A DNA stretch of 64,000 nt from Morella rubra (GCA_003952965.2 CM025851.1:26115798-26179797), one strand, 5' to 3'. Counted from the first letter of the stretch, positions 26,704 to 38,539 are shown. Made by a program: numbers and translations. The notes: a model not told the origin generated them from the sequence alone.

Positions 26704-27468
26704 ATGGATATGTTGCAGTTAAAGCCAGACGACCAGATGCGGATGACGATAATGACGGAGATGGAGAAGCTTCCCGTGTTCTGCGACGCCTACGACAGTG
26801 TCAGTGAATTGCTACAGCCAGACTTTTCTAGGGGTGCGAGTGGCAGCACTAAAATCGGTTTCATAAATCCGCAGTATATTGGTATTGACCCAGATATGGC
26901 TTCACCTTCGTTCGTAAATTTACCATCGAGTTTGTCGTTCACCGACACTGCCTCAATTCAAGAACCTTCAGCACCGCCCTTCTTATCAAATGACACCGTC
27001 GGGAGGCCGTGGGAAGGGGACTTATTAGATGCAGATGCATTTTCTTCAGCGTCTCAGAAGCGGAATTCAATGGCGGCAATGAGGGAGATGATCTTCCGAA
27101 TAGCGGCAATGCAGCCAATCCACATTGACCCGGAGTCAGTGAAGGCCCCCAAGCGGAGGAACGTTAAGATATCGAAGGATCCTCAAAGCGTGGCTGCGCG
27201 CCATAGGAGAGAAAGGATAAGTGAACGAATAAGGATACTGCAAAGACTTGTCCCAGGAGGGACGAAAATGGACACTGCTTCCATGTTGGATGAAGCAATT
27301 CACTATGTGAAATTCCTGAAGACCCAGGTGCAATCCCTGGAACGAGTCGTGGTGAATCGGCCGACTGGGATAGGATTCCCTGTGGCTATGTCAAGTGGGA
27401 TTTACCTTCCTACGGCAAAAGCTTACCAAGCTCCCGAAAATATTCAGCCTTACGAAGATGCTAATTAG
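26704..27468 (+). CDS. HEC1: HECATE-type bHLH transcription factor (HEC1/HEC2 group)
   Basis: Single-exon gene for 254 residues, intronless as expected for HECATE genes. The N-terminus carries MEKLPVFC (20-27), like the MEKLPEFC of HEC proteins. A conserved block [20 protein letters not shown] (126-145) leads into the bHLH domain at about 158-213. The basic region [15 protein letters not shown] has Ala where canonical E-box binders have the contact Glu. This is the atypical basic region of the HEC/INDEHISCENT class. The loop [19 protein letters not shown] is characteristic. HEC factors partner SPATULA in carpel transmitting tract and stigma and act in stem-cell timing. The C-terminal 35 residues are lineage-specific. 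HEC1 and HEC2 cannot be separated by eye, so the symbol is provisional. The less similar bHLH87 is unlikely. The gene appears intact. Confidence 0.9.
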   Translation: MDMLQLKPDDQMRMTIMTEMEKLPVFCDAYDSVSELLQPDFSRGASGSTKIGFINPQYIGIDPDMASPSFVNLPSSLSFTDTASIQEPSAPPFLSNDTVGRPWEGDLLDADAFSSASQKRNSMAAMREMIFRIAAMQPIHIDPESVKAPKRRNVKISKDPQSVAARHRRERISERIRILQRLVPGGTKMDTASMLDEAIHYVKFLKTQVQSLERVVVNRPTGIGFPVAMSSGIYLPTAKAYQAPENIQPYEDAN

Positions 27469-28345
27469 CTGAAGAGAATCGATTTTTGGGAAATAAAAAA
27501 TGCATGTTGTCTAAGCTGGATGCTGATTTTTGGAGTTGTAAAGCGGGCATCGCGAACTAGGTTGATATTCTGCCTATCTTTTGGCTTGTATTCCATGTTA
27601 CCTTGTCTTATAATAATTGAACTCGCTGAGAGATAGTACTCCAATCCTAATGTTCCATATTTCTAGGAGAATCTCTATTTTTCTATCTGACATCTCTAAA
27701 AGATGCCTACGAAGATGATTTTCTCCGGTTCAGATATTGCAAAACTATTGCAACAAAAACTAAAACATAGAGGTTCTTTATGCCGATGGGAAACTCGGCA
27801 GCAAATTGCAAGTTATGGCCTTGACAAATGATCATACGTTGGTTGTTTTGAAAGAAAAATCAAGAGGGACCAGTGAGAGTAGATTACGGAGTTTGGAAAC
27901 TTTGGTACATCAAAGATTTCCAAGACCTTTTGCTTTTGGTTGGCGACAGTACCTCCTACCTGTACCATGCGATGATGCGAACCTAGCCAACTTTGCGTAA
28001 TGTTACAGGTCGCCAAGCAGTTGAAGTCAAGTGCAAGAGAATTTTTATGCGGTGTTGGGGGCAAGTTTATTGCCGCGTTTCCAAAAGGTAGCAGAAGATC
28101 GATCTCATGACAGAGAAAACATGGGAAAGGGCGCATGAAGGCTGACATTGCGGTGGCGCTTTTACAATGGGGCACGGCGATGACGTCTTTTCCCGTCAGT
28201 CCATAACACGTGATCTTAATAATAGGATCAACTTATTAGGACCTTTAAATCTTATGTGGTTGTCCACGTCTGACATTCAAGATCTCTAGTTCTTCTTTGC
28301 GAGTTGAGAGGCCAGATTCTAATCGAAACAAATAGAGAACTTGTT
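27469..28345. other. Intergenic DNA downstream of the HEC-like gene
   Basis: Includes the likely HEC 3' UTR. The 27806-28175 interval has open frames on both strands (64 and 120 codons) but no domain I recognise. They overlap antisense to each other, and at least one must be spurious. Confidence 0.5.
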
Positions 28346-28674
28346 AATTATAATCTAAATAAATAAATGGATTATTAATTCTATTTATCTCTTTATCTAA
28401 AAATATGACTGTAGGTTAATCAATTCTAAATCAACAAATAGATACGGTAGAGAGATTATTAATAGAGAAGAGATTGGTCACGTCAAAGGATTAGATCTTG
28501 AAAACCTTTAGGTATAATATACCATTAATTTTTACTTATGAAGAAACTATACAACATGATCTACAATAGGGTTTTCACCCCAAACCAAGAACCAAATCGA
28601 GGGGTTCAGTTCTCTGGTTCACCTAATCGACACACCGTCGGTGGGGAGAATTAGCCGGGCTGACCAGATTAGGT
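28346..28674. repeat. Dispersed repeat, near-identical copy at 63670-64000
   Basis: Base-by-base reading shows the segment from AATTATAATCTAAATAAATA to CAGATTAGGT is almost identical to 63670-64000, with only scattered substitutions and small indels. The right limit given is only where the second copy leaves the window, so the true repeat may be longer. It has no coding capacity and could be part of an LTR. Confidence 0.85.
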
Positions 28675-29801
28675 GGTTGGCCCGACTCAGTTGGTGAGAG
28701 AGAGAGAGAAGACACTAGTGGTAGGGGTGACTAGTGAGGTCGTGAGTGACGTGAAGGGGGAAGGAGTTGTGAAGGGGAGGGGAGGGGAAAAAAATTCAAA
28801 CTTTCAAAGTGTAGGTTGAGGAGAGAGAGGGGGGGGGGGGGGGGTGTCTCACATTATTAATTAAAAAAAGGGCGAAATTACCTGGGGGCCCTCAGTTCGA
28901 TGCCTTGGGCCCTCAAAACCGTGGGCCGATCCGAGGCCCTCGATTATGGGATTTTCTGGGCCAACAGCCGAACCGGGCTAACCTAGAACCTGTCGGGCCC
29001 AGTCAGTTTCAGCCTCAAACCTGTTCAGCCTAATCTACAAAAATAATATAGCCTTTTGGTAGTTTTATTATTTGGTTTTATATTGTTGAGTTATTGGTTA
29101 GATCTTTGTAGATTTTAGCTTGACTTTTGGTGTTTGATTGTAGTCGATCAAGTTTTATTGTTACTACAGTATTCTTCCGTCCCACGTGAGGATTTCTTAA
29201 TAAATTTCGGACGTATCGCTGTCTTTTCATTAAAAAATAAAATAAAAATTAGATCGAATTATATTAAGTATACCTGATCGAATAATTTATGGTCGGCCCA
29301 ATACTATAAAGAGTTTGGGGCTCAGTGACCTTCATAACCACCTCCATAGCCCATCAAGGAGATAGAATCCCTGTGGGATTCCGTTGGGGTCCCGCTTCTC
29401 CTACTTAATAGGTTGCCTAACATGTGAATATTTTATTTCAAATGGAGGAGGAGGTGAAGTCGTGTTGTAGTAGGGTTCAAACTTAGATTTGTGTTCTGTT
29501 ACCATGTGAAACTACCATTTATTCCAAAAATTTAATCTATTAAGAAGAGAAAGATTTTATTATTTGAATTATATTTACTCCTGTTAAATCACTATCTATC
29601 CTAAAAATTTAAGTTGTTAAAAGAGGTAAATTTTATTATTTATTTGACATTTTCAACGAATATAAACTAGAGTCTTCAATGTGATATTCATCACTGATTG
29701 CCCTTGCTTAGTTGCATACGGTCCATGTGATCTCTTGTATCACCTTGACGCGAGATGGCTAAACACAACAAGATGGATGCAAAGACGACTTAAAACAAGA
29801 G
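28675..29801. other. Non-coding, repeat-like DNA
   Basis: No gene seen. Holds a run of 16 G residues (28829-28844) and GC-rich text around 28870-29040 that may continue the preceding dispersed repeat. At 29505-29590 there is a diverged relative of the 76-bp repeat that flanks the CACTA transposon. Confidence 0.5.
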
Positions 29802-30168
29802 ATAAATATATTTTGCACCCTACAACTATATAGGTTATGACACTTTGTACAAATCTATCATTTTTGTTACATTACACCCATGATTTTCAGATTCTTCACA
29901 ACCTCAATAAATTTTTTTTTGTCAATTTACACCGAAAATAATTTTTTGTTGTATGAAATGACAATTATATCCCTATAATTTTTCTGACATTGACCATTTT
30001 ATGGGGTAAAATCTTAATTGTAGATGTAAAAAAATCAATTTTAACTAAGGATGCAAAGTGTTTGAAATCAATAGTTGGTGGATGTAATGTGATAAAAATA
30101 ATAGTTAGAGCATAAAGTGTCAAGACTCTAATAGTTAGAGGGTGGAAAAGGTATAAAATTCTCTTGCA
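29802..30168. mobile_element. MITE-like inverted-repeat element (family copy 2)
   Basis: The left part (TTGCACCCTACAACTATA, then GACACTTTGTAC) is matched on the minus strand by the right part (CCACCCTCTAACTATTAGAG, then TTGACACTTTATGC). It shares the CACTTTG/TGATAGTT style of arms with 25153-25431. About 367 bp, no coding capacity, edges approximate. Confidence 0.55.
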
Positions 30169-30283
30169 CTTTACTTCAACTGCTTGCCGACCTGTTACAT
30201 TACTTATATCAACCCTTCTACATGGACTCTTTTGCTAATGTTCAATTGCATGAATTTAATTTAACACACTTTCTTGTCAAAGT

Positions 30284-31035
30284 AACTGCTTGAATTTAGA
30301 CGGTGAAAAACCCGCTCTCTGGAGATGGGATAATTTATGGTGGTCTAGAAATCAGATGGTTCATCATGCAGCTACTCTGGACATTACTGCTTTAATGTTA
30401 AGGATTAGAAGATCTACAAGGGAACATGTTGCAGCTTGGGCTCGGAGAGATGAGATTATGGAGATTACAAGATGGAAACCACCTTTGTATGGGAAGATAA
30501 AGGTTAGTTTTGATGTAGCAATGAGACCGAAATTTGTTGTGGGTGCTGTTGCATTTAGGAATCATTTGGGTAGAGTGGTGGGGGCTAAAGTGCAGAAATT
30601 TTTTGTGGCTGGTCCCTTGGAAGGGGAAGTTTCTGCTGCTGTGATGGGTATTCAAGAGGCTCAGGTTTATGGTTTCCAGGATGTTATCATTGAAGGGGAT
30701 TCATTTCTTGCTATTGATGCCTTTCGCAAATACCCAGTGCGGAATGACTGGACAATTTTGGTAGAGTTGAAGAGGCTTCTGAGTGTGTCTCTTGGTTTAA
30801 TTCTTGAACGTTTACTTTTGTTAAAAGAAGTGCCAATTTGGAGGCGCACCATCTTGCTTGTTTGGCTGCCTCTCAACTTGAGTTAGGAGGCCATCCCGAT
30901 GTTAATGAGCACTACCCGAACTTGGTTTGGGTCTATGCAGGGATTGATCCACCCTGATTTCTTTTTCATTGCTTTGTTTTGAGTTGAATAAAGGGATGGT
31001 AGTTTGAAAAAAAAAAAAACTGCTTGAATTTAGAC
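30284..31035 (+). mobile_element. 5'-truncated LINE retrotransposon with 18-bp target duplication
   Basis: The 18-bp sequence AACTGCTTGAATTTAGAC occurs at 30284-30301 and again at 31018-31035. Between them lies 716 bp ending in AATAAA (30988-30993) and an A-run (31007-31019). A long target duplication, poly(A) tail and 5' truncation are hallmarks of LINE-type target-primed insertion. The coding remnant is the C-terminal RNase H domain of a plant L1-like element. The perfect duplication suggests a fairly recent insertion. Confidence 0.9.
30302..30957 (+). pseudogene. LINE ORF2 C-terminus, RNase H-like domain, frameshifted
   Basis: The frame reads through ITRWKPPLYGKIKVSFDVA, VGAVAFRNHLGRVVGAKV, and GEVSAAVMGIQEAQ...IIEGDS. 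This is the layout of the plant RNase H-like domain (RVT_3) at the end of L1-type reverse transcriptases. The acidic residues lie in SFD, GE and EGDS. Near 30788 the frame is lost. The neighbouring frame continues as SWFNS, a TGA at 30805, then TFTFVKRSANLEAHHLA, the conserved R-AN--AH-LA ending, to a stop at 30955. One frameshift plus one stop makes it dead. Everything N-terminal (endonuclease, reverse transcriptase) is absent. The first codon shown derives from the target site, not a true start. Confidence 0.85.
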
Positions 31036-31606
31036 AAAATTAGCTCACTTGGGATTGATATTTTAATTTTTAGATCGTCCATAGGATTCAATCCGCGGGA
31101 ATCCCTGAGGTAATCCCATTACATTTTCTGCACAAGATTTGAAGCTATCGATGTATCTAGATACAACTTTTCCTAGATATATCCAAGTTTATTATAGGAA
31201 AAATCCCAAGTCATTTCCTTAGGGATAAAAGTGCTACCAACGGGATATTCTCAAAAAAAGTACAGAAATGTAATCGAAGAAATATTATTTTAATTTTACT
31301 TTGTGAGTTGTGATTTGAACAGTTTGTGAATGGTTTTATTTAAAAAAGAATTTCAGATTGGCTAAAACGACAAAAGAACTAAAACAAACTTAATGTAAAA
31401 GTGAGTGAAAACAGAAATAAACTGGCTTGGACCGTTGAGCTAGGATTATTCGAATTCCACCTTGAATGCTTGCAATTGATTAACTGATCAATCACTGCTC
31501 TCGTCAAGTCACAATAATCGGATGATACAAATTTAAAGAACAACTATCAACATAAGAAATTACTTGCTGGAGTTCGTGCTTTTTACCCTGAACAGAGATA
31601 ACTGAC

Positions 31607-32160
31607 TTAAGCATTCCATGTGCTTTCAATCAACATAAAATCTAAAGGACTCACAATGTTTCTCTTCACCAGGACACAAAACAGGGGAGGAGGTAACGCA
31701 ATGCCCTTAGACCCCAAATAGCATATATGCAACCAGTACAGCAGGGAGCACCAAGAATTCCAGGGTGGTCTAAGGATATCAAGAGGAAATCCCATCGGTT
31801 AACTCTGCCCCAGCTAAGCATAGAAGCTCGAAATTCTTTGAGGCAGCAGATGCTATTTTTAACCAGAGAAATAACGTCGTTGAGAACATGCACCAGTACT
31901 CTATGGGCCCCCCTGCCAAAGGCTCTAGTACTACGTCTCTTCTTCCAAATAGAATGCACAGCAGCAGCAAGCAGAACTCTCCTAGTAGTACTAATCAGTG
32001 ACATGCCCTTAAACTCCGTAGTCGCCCATTGGATCAAATCATTCGAGTTTGTATAAGTCCTAGCGACCAAGCATTTATCTCCCCAAATACACCAAATTCT
32101 GTTGGAGAAATAACAAGCGAAGAATAAATGATTCAAATCTTCAGCACCTTCTGTATCTTT
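31607..32160 (-). pseudogene. LINE ORF2 C-terminal fragment (zf-RVT region)
   Basis: On the minus strand, from about 32160, the translation DTEGAEDLNHLFFACYFSNR followed by IWCIWGD has the HLFF-C-FS--IW pattern of the zinc-binding region after plant LINE reverse transcriptases (zf-RVT). The frame continues to 31666, then is interrupted. A separate overlapping frame (31607-31795) covers the 3' end. No RNase H domain follows. No target duplication or poly(A) tail was located. It is in the opposite orientation to the LINE at 30284 and belongs to a different insertion. Confidence 0.75.
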
Positions 32161-32376
32161 TTTTTCCTAAGCAAGTACTATCTTTCTTTAAAGTCAAATA
32201 TGTGGCTTTCTTTTTTATACTATTTCCCTAAAGTGACAGGAATGATGTGCGGGACACTTCTAAAACGTGACATAGTTTTCAAATTAAAAATGTATTGATC
32301 AGCATTTATAGGGCCAGCTCATAGATATGGCAATTTTGGCGATAGCCTAGTTATATATGGTCGTCCCTGCGAAGCA

Positions 32377-32480
32377 TATAAAATACCTTATAAATATATT
32401 CTGTGTAGAGGTGATTAAAGGTGATGTATATAAAATACCTTATAAATATATTCCGTGCAGGGGTAATTAAAGGTGATGTA
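32377..32480. repeat. Two tandem copies of a 52-bp unit
   Basis: TATAAAATACCTTATAAATA and the following 32 bases occur at 32377-32428 and again at 32429-32480, with a few substitutions. There is no coding role. It looks like a local duplication. Confidence 0.85.
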
Positions 32481-33658
32481 GGTGACAGTTTGGTAAAAAA
32501 TGGCACAGTCAATGGTAAGGACTGTGTCCAAATTTTGGTACCAGCACTGGCACTGACTGGCAACAATAACAGGCCTTACCAATGTCGATTTGACGGTAAC
32601 AGTACACGGTAATTGATGGGGTAGGTTTTTTGGCCTTAGGAAGAGATTGCTACCATTGAGGCCCAACAAAAAGAAGGAAGAGACCAAGATGAGAAAAGAC
32701 AGGCTAAAGCCCATTTTGGTATTAGTAAAGCCCACGTTGCCTCTAATTCAGTAAGAAAGGAGAGGGAGACAACCCTCTTAATGGCGGGTCACATCCAACT
32801 TGGTAGAGAAACTGACAGGGAGAGCTAATAATCTTATTCCTTGACAGAAATGATAATGTGGAGAATAATATAAGCTCCCTTAATAAATGCGGGACAGAGG
32901 TAGCTCAGGGCTCTACCATCATCCCCGGACCAATGAGAAAGCAGGAAAGGGGCGCTAGTAGGTCCAGGTCCAGCGGGAAGGGGGTAGAGGATAAAAAAGC
33001 GGGACAGAGAGGAGAGAGGGGTAAGTCCTTCTTTTCTAAGAAAGAACCAGTAAATAAAAGATACAAAGAGAAAATGTGGCTATTAACAAGGGCATCAGAG
33101 ATATCCTCCTATGGGTAGGACTCTGTGTCCTAGCTTGTTTTCTTTGCTTGTAGGAGAAAGAAGCGTTCTAGCCTTTTAGCCTGTCCCAAGCGCTTAGTCT
33201 TTGGCCTGGCTCCCTCGGACTTTCAGCCTAGTAGGCTTTTGTGATATGCCGGTTAAATTTGGCTTTATCATCAGTAACCGTCGCACCCTTGTCAGCCACA
33301 AAAATAAAAAATCAAGCAATCACAGAAGAATCAAAACCATAGCCGTGTTTATGCACAAAGAAAACGGGATCCCACTTTTTTCCTTTACAGCACAGATTTC
33401 TCTACGGAAGCCAATAGGATTTCCTTTCCCAAGCACAATCAGCCACCAATTCAAAAGAAATTAATACAACCAATTCAATTCTTATTCTCTAAATTTGTCA
33501 CGAAGATTTCCACCGGAAATTGCACAGATTTCTTCAATCTTCTGAACACAGATCAAACAATCAATACACGAATCAACCAATTCCAGGGAGAAACGATATT
33601 GGCTTGGTACCTGGGAAGGCGAATTTTCGAGAACACCCACACTAATGGACATTGAATG
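32481..33658. other. Unassigned DNA between LINE fragment and solo LTR
   Basis: Charged, Lys/Arg/Glu-rich open frames (about 32640-32829 and 32858-33118, plus strand) could be remnants of a retroelement ORF1 but carry no zinc knuckle or other motif I can name. The last 200 bases read on the minus strand give a 60-codon frame (33482-33664) that ends exactly where the solo LTR begins. Confidence 0.4.
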
Positions 33659-33663
33659 ATACA

Positions 33664-35969
33664 TGTAACACCCGAGATCTATTTTTTAAAATTATTTAAA
33701 TTTGTTATTTAATATTTGAAATGTATTTTTTTAAATTTGAAATGTCTTCTTTAAATTTAAAATTTGAGTTTAAGTCATTTAAAATAGTTGAATTTTTATT
33801 TTTGACCTAGTCAAACCTTTTTAAAATTTAAAGATTTTACGATTTTTTTTTTAAATTAAAAGTTTTAGAGTTTTAAAGGGAGTCTATTACTAGTGTGAGT
33901 CTATATATATAGATTTACATATTGGTTTTAATTTTTACACACCACACTTTTACACCAACAAGAGGAAAAAGAAGGGTTTTCTTGCTTTCAACAATCTAGA
34001 CGAAATTTCTTGAAGCAAATTCAGGTATTTCGAATTTCTTGATATTTTATTTGTATTCTTTTTGCGAGAGATCAAACCATAGGGTGTCTAGATCTAGCCC
34101 TAATTATTTCAAGATTTTCGAAATAGTTTTAATGGGTTTCTTGGAGTAATTGAAATTTGGGTTCAAGATTTATTTAGGAAAATTCAGGTTTTTGATCTGA
34201 GTAGGAGATCGAATTATTTTTGTATAGCCGACCCTAGAATCAAAAATTATGATTTTTGGATATTTGTACTAGACATCTGCAGGAGGATTGAGTTAAAGTT
34301 TCGTAATTTTGGAGATGTATTGGTATGGTTTTGAAAATTTGGAATTTAGGCTTAGAGAAATCGAAATTGCTGAAAAAGATCATGTGATACAGATTGGAGT
34401 TTTAAACCGAATGACATAGCTAGGCTTCGAATTTCGGCATGAAATTTTATGGTATCTTTATAACACATATGAGTCTGTGGTATAAATTTCGGGATTTTTG
34501 GATATCGGGATAGATCTTTATGAATTTTGAAAGTGATGAGTACCGAATTATTCAGGGTATAGTTTGACTCCATGAACAGAGGTGAATGTCGATTTTATTG
34601 GCTGAGTTATAATGGAATCTGGATATGAAATTTTACAGGTGTATAGTTAACATCTTAGGAAGAACATATTTTAATTTGGAGATTTTAGGGAAACCCGAGA
34701 TAGGTAAGTTATATTTTAGAATCTGACCAGTGAATTTCGGATTTAATCTTGTCAGGCAGATTTAGAGTTTCATTTGTGTTTCCGTTTGAGCGTATTATAA
34801 TACGTTAAATTTTGTATTGATAGGTGTTAAGTCAGAGGCATTTTTTGAGGATCCAGGTAAGCGGGGTTATTATGCTAGATTTTCTAAAAGACCAATGTGA
34901 TATTTGAAAATTGCATGTTTTATTGAAAACCCTTGGAGTTTTATATGCATTACTTATGATAAAATTGTCAAAGATTATAGCATGAAATGTGTAAACATGA
35001 GCCTATTTTTATGACCAATGATATTTCATGATGTTTTCAATGTTTAAATCAAAGCTTTTTGATATTTATTGTTATTCAAGATTTGTGCATGATATTTCAT
35101 GAAAAGAAGAGAAAGATACAAAGTTCAAAGTGATATTTATTTTATTTTATGATATTTTGTATATGTATTTTCAAACCCTGAGGCCCAGAGTTACAGAGAC
35201 AGCGCATTGGTACCAATTGCAACCTATTGAGTGCACCCATTCTGGAAACGGAGTGCTTCTTTTGTAGATTCTTACCGAGTGCACACTTGGACATGACCAA
35301 GCCTTAGTAAGGAAGAATTCTACCCATAGTATTGGCTTAGTTTGGCTGATCCCAAACTAGGTAGCAACTGCACAACCCTGTCACGGGGGTAAACGTGACC
35401 CACAGTTATTGCCAAAGGGATTTCTTATACAGATAAAAATGATTTTCTATAGTATTATGTGGATAAAATGTTTTGATTTTCTTATATAGATAAAACTAAT
35501 TTTCTATAGTATTATATTACATAGATAAAACTGTTTTATTGAAATTGTCAAAAATAGCTTTCAAGAATTTAGAAAGATTTTAAATATTTTGTCTCTTACT
35601 GTTACAGTGTGGCTCATGGGATACACACTAGCATAATGATCTTGCTTATTGAGTTGTCGAACTCACCCGCTATTGTTTTTTTTTATTTTCAGATGTTGAT
35701 CAGGAGCGTGTCGATAGCCAGGATTAGATGGCACGTGGGCGGGTAGCTGAGAGATTATTAGAATAAATGTCTGACTCTAGTTTGAGTCTAATCATGTTTA
35801 GATTTGTCTTTGCATTCTGAAAGAGTTTTAAAGTTTTATTAAAAGAGATTTATTGAAGTTTTTAAATAAAGTTTATTCCGCATTTTTTTTAGATATGTTT
35901 TTAAATCAAAAGTCTTATTGTTTAATGTTAGTAAGTCACCCTCTAGCCTTAGAGGTTTGGGGCGTGACA
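33664..35969. mobile_element. Complete solo LTR (probably Ty3/gypsy), 2306 bp, TSD ATACA
   Basis: The element starts TGTAACACCCGAGATC and ends GGGGCGTGACA, so it has the TG...CA termini of an LTR. ATACA lies immediately outside both ends (33659-33663 and 35970-35974), a 5-bp target duplication. No internal region, primer-binding site or second LTR is present. It is therefore a solo LTR left by recombination between two LTRs. TGTAACACCC starts and a long LTR are typical of plant gypsy elements. The superfamily is inferred from the termini only. Confidence 0.9.
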
Positions 35970-35974
35970 ATACA

Positions 35975-38328
35975 CCTTGAGACAATGACGTATGATGACG
36001 ACGATGGAGGCCTTGGAGAAGAGGGCGTCGGTGACGGAGGAGAGGGAGAGGGTGATGGCGCGGGACTGGGGAAAGAGAGAGAGGCAGGGCTGCAGGAGGC
36101 AATCGAAAAATGAATTTCTCTATATGAAAATTACTCAAAATTATTTTTTCTGTATATGAAAATTACTTAAAATTAACTCATGTCATGAGACCCACTACTT
36201 TTGCAATCCCTACACACTCTCACAAACCTTGATAAAAGTTAAACTTAATTTTTTTCTTCTTCAAAACGTGAAATATTATTAAAAATTTTAGACGTGCCAA
36301 AGATTTTGATATAGTCAATGATCAATTGATGTAGTACAATACACAATGTAGGACAAAAATATATATGTAGATGAAAACGTGATGGACACAAGTGTTTTTA
36401 AAAGGGTAACTACTTAAAGTTTGCAGAACTTTTCATGGATTAATTATATTAGTTAGTGTTATGCTATTGATCGTGGAATATAAATATATATATATATATA
36501 TACACACACACATAATATCTTTTCATTAAAAATTGCAAAACTGACTCCCACCAAAAAGGGTTATAAGAAAATTGGCCAAATGATTCTAAAATGTACAGTA
36601 CAATATTTGTGGCCAAAAGAATACGCATGCTATATTATTTTGAATACTAAAGGTTGCAAAAATGTAAAGGTAACGTCTGAGATTAGAACGTACATTAATC
36701 ACTGATTATCTTTAGCCACCTGCATCCAGCTATATATCTCCATTCAAAGAATTGAAAAATAAATTTAAAATAGGAATATGATACTCTAGCCATAATGATA
36801 TACATGCTATATATACTTTTGTCCTATAAATAAAAGAATTGAAAAACCCCAAATAATCATGCTATAATCTTTTCAAATACTTGACGTGAAAGAAATCTGT
36901 CGGATGGATGGTCCAAACGAACAGATAATCTGGATTGTTAAAGCTATATTAATAACGATAAGGCTATAATTAACCACCATCCAAGTATTACATTTTTAAA
37001 GGAAAGCAGTGCTGGCATATGAATCACCAAAATTTGAGGTTATTTCATGCTGCCATTACATGGAAAGCAGTGCTGGCAATGACATGAGAGGCTGATAATT
37101 AATTCAGAGTGACAAACTATATATACACATATGATGATCACTTACAAATTTCTGAAAACAAAGGAGCTTGCTATCCCGGCCACAACATAAGATGCCGCAT
37201 ACGGTAGAGGTTTCTCAAAAGTCAGTGGTGGCTCGGCAGTAGTACTCTTGCCCCTCAAGCACCATCATAGTGTGCCAACAACGACACAAATCTAATCTGC
37301 GGGTAAAGTTTCCTCGTGGTAAAGTAGAGATCAAAAGAAAAGTCCGGTGATGTTTGTAAGGTGTTTTCACCTTTTAAGGAATTATTTATTTATTTTTTCT
37401 TTGAAATCTAAACAACAAAATATAATTTTTTTGGACAAACTCCAACATCATTTCACAAATAAAAAAAAACCTATCAAATCATCTATTTTAATACATTTCT
37501 TTAAAAAAATTTCATCAAATTATAGTCTTTATGATAGACATTTTTTCACAAAACTCTAACAAAAATCAATCTACAATTAAATATCTTTAAGAAACTTTAT
37601 CAACTTTTCACAAACACCAATAAAAGTTGTAAATGTTTAATATTGGCATGTGCCGTGAACAAATGTTTTGTGTCTTCTAAAGTGTGTCATTTGGGTAAGG
37701 TGGAGTGTGTATAGATTAGCAATGTTTGTGTAATCTAAGGATCACTTTGTACTGAGTTCAAAATAGTGGATTTATTTATCGGCCTAGGGCCCAGAGAATT
37801 TTTCTTCTTAAAGACATTCTTTAAGGAGTTTTCTCTTCGTCACCAATTTGTATGTCAAGTAATGTGATTTTTGTTATTACCTTTGTTTGGTTATCTTTTT
37901 ATGTTCTAATCATTTTTGGTTTGTGCATTGGTCTCAAAAATCTTGAAGATTTGAGGGACTTGAGAAAGAAAGAAAGAAGTGCAGAGGTAACTCAGAAATA
38001 GATTAGATTTATTATATCTAATTTGATTGGCTTTTGACAGATTAGATTGTGAACAGTATAGAAAAAAATTAGTTTTTTTTTTTTTATCTATCATAGTTTG
38101 ACTGTAGTTTATTGGAATAAATATTCTGGTACAGTTGTGTTCGAAGATTAAGTATACTGATCTATGATTGATAATTATATTGTTGATTAAGATTATTTAG
38201 AGCATATAGAATCTTTTGAGATATTTTGTTTTATGAGTTGGTTTACTAACATCTAGATCAGATTGTGATGAACCGGTTATGATCGATTAGATGGTTCACA
38301 ATGACTATTTGGAAAAACAACTATTTGT
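35975..38328. other. Intergenic DNA between solo LTR and CACTA element
   Basis: No intact gene. The first 150 bp is GC-rich and looks coding on the minus strand (translation SRAITLSLSSVTDALFSKAS), but the solo LTR separates it from its continuation. The remainder is AT-rich, with a TA/CA microsatellite at 36483-36512. A 17-bp sequence, GGAAAGCAGTGCTGGCA, recurs within 80 bp near 37009-37076. Confidence 0.5.
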
Positions 38329-38404
38329 GAATCTACCACTCATCCCAAAAACTTAAGCTGATAAGAAGAAAAGATTTTATTTTTTGATTATATTCTCTAA
38401 CACT
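38329..38404. repeat. Dispersed 76-bp repeat, left flank of CACTA element
   Basis: Begins GAATCTACCACTCATCCCAA and ends TATTCTCTAACACT. A near-copy lies at 54017-54094, just beyond the other side of the CACTA element. A more diverged copy is at 29505-29590. The CACTA transposon thus jumped into a pre-existing repeated sequence. Confidence 0.8.
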
Positions 38405-38432
38405 CCCCTTCATGTCACTACAAGAAATATAG

Positions 38433-38481
38433 CTTTAGGTGACAAAAATCTGGGTGTCAAACCAAATTTTGTCACCTAAAG
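38433..38481. repeat. Left subterminal hairpin of CACTA element
   Basis: CTTTAGGTGACAAAA at 38433-38447 is followed after 19 bases by its perfect reverse complement at 38467-38481. The right end has a counterpart at 53852-53885. Confidence 0.9.
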
Positions 38482-38539
38482 TGGCCTTTCCCTGACAAAA
38501 TATTAATTTCATCACCCAAAATCATCCACGAACGAAAAA

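Noticed and set aside
26704..27468. Assignment to bHLH87
   Set aside because: The N-terminal MEKLP motif, intronless structure and [20 protein letters not shown] block fit HEC1/HEC2 better.
30302..31017. Interpretation as a processed pseudogene of a host mRNA
   Set aside because: The RNase H-like domain and its R-AN--AH-LA ending are those of plant LINE ORF2, so a truncated LINE copy is the simpler explanation.
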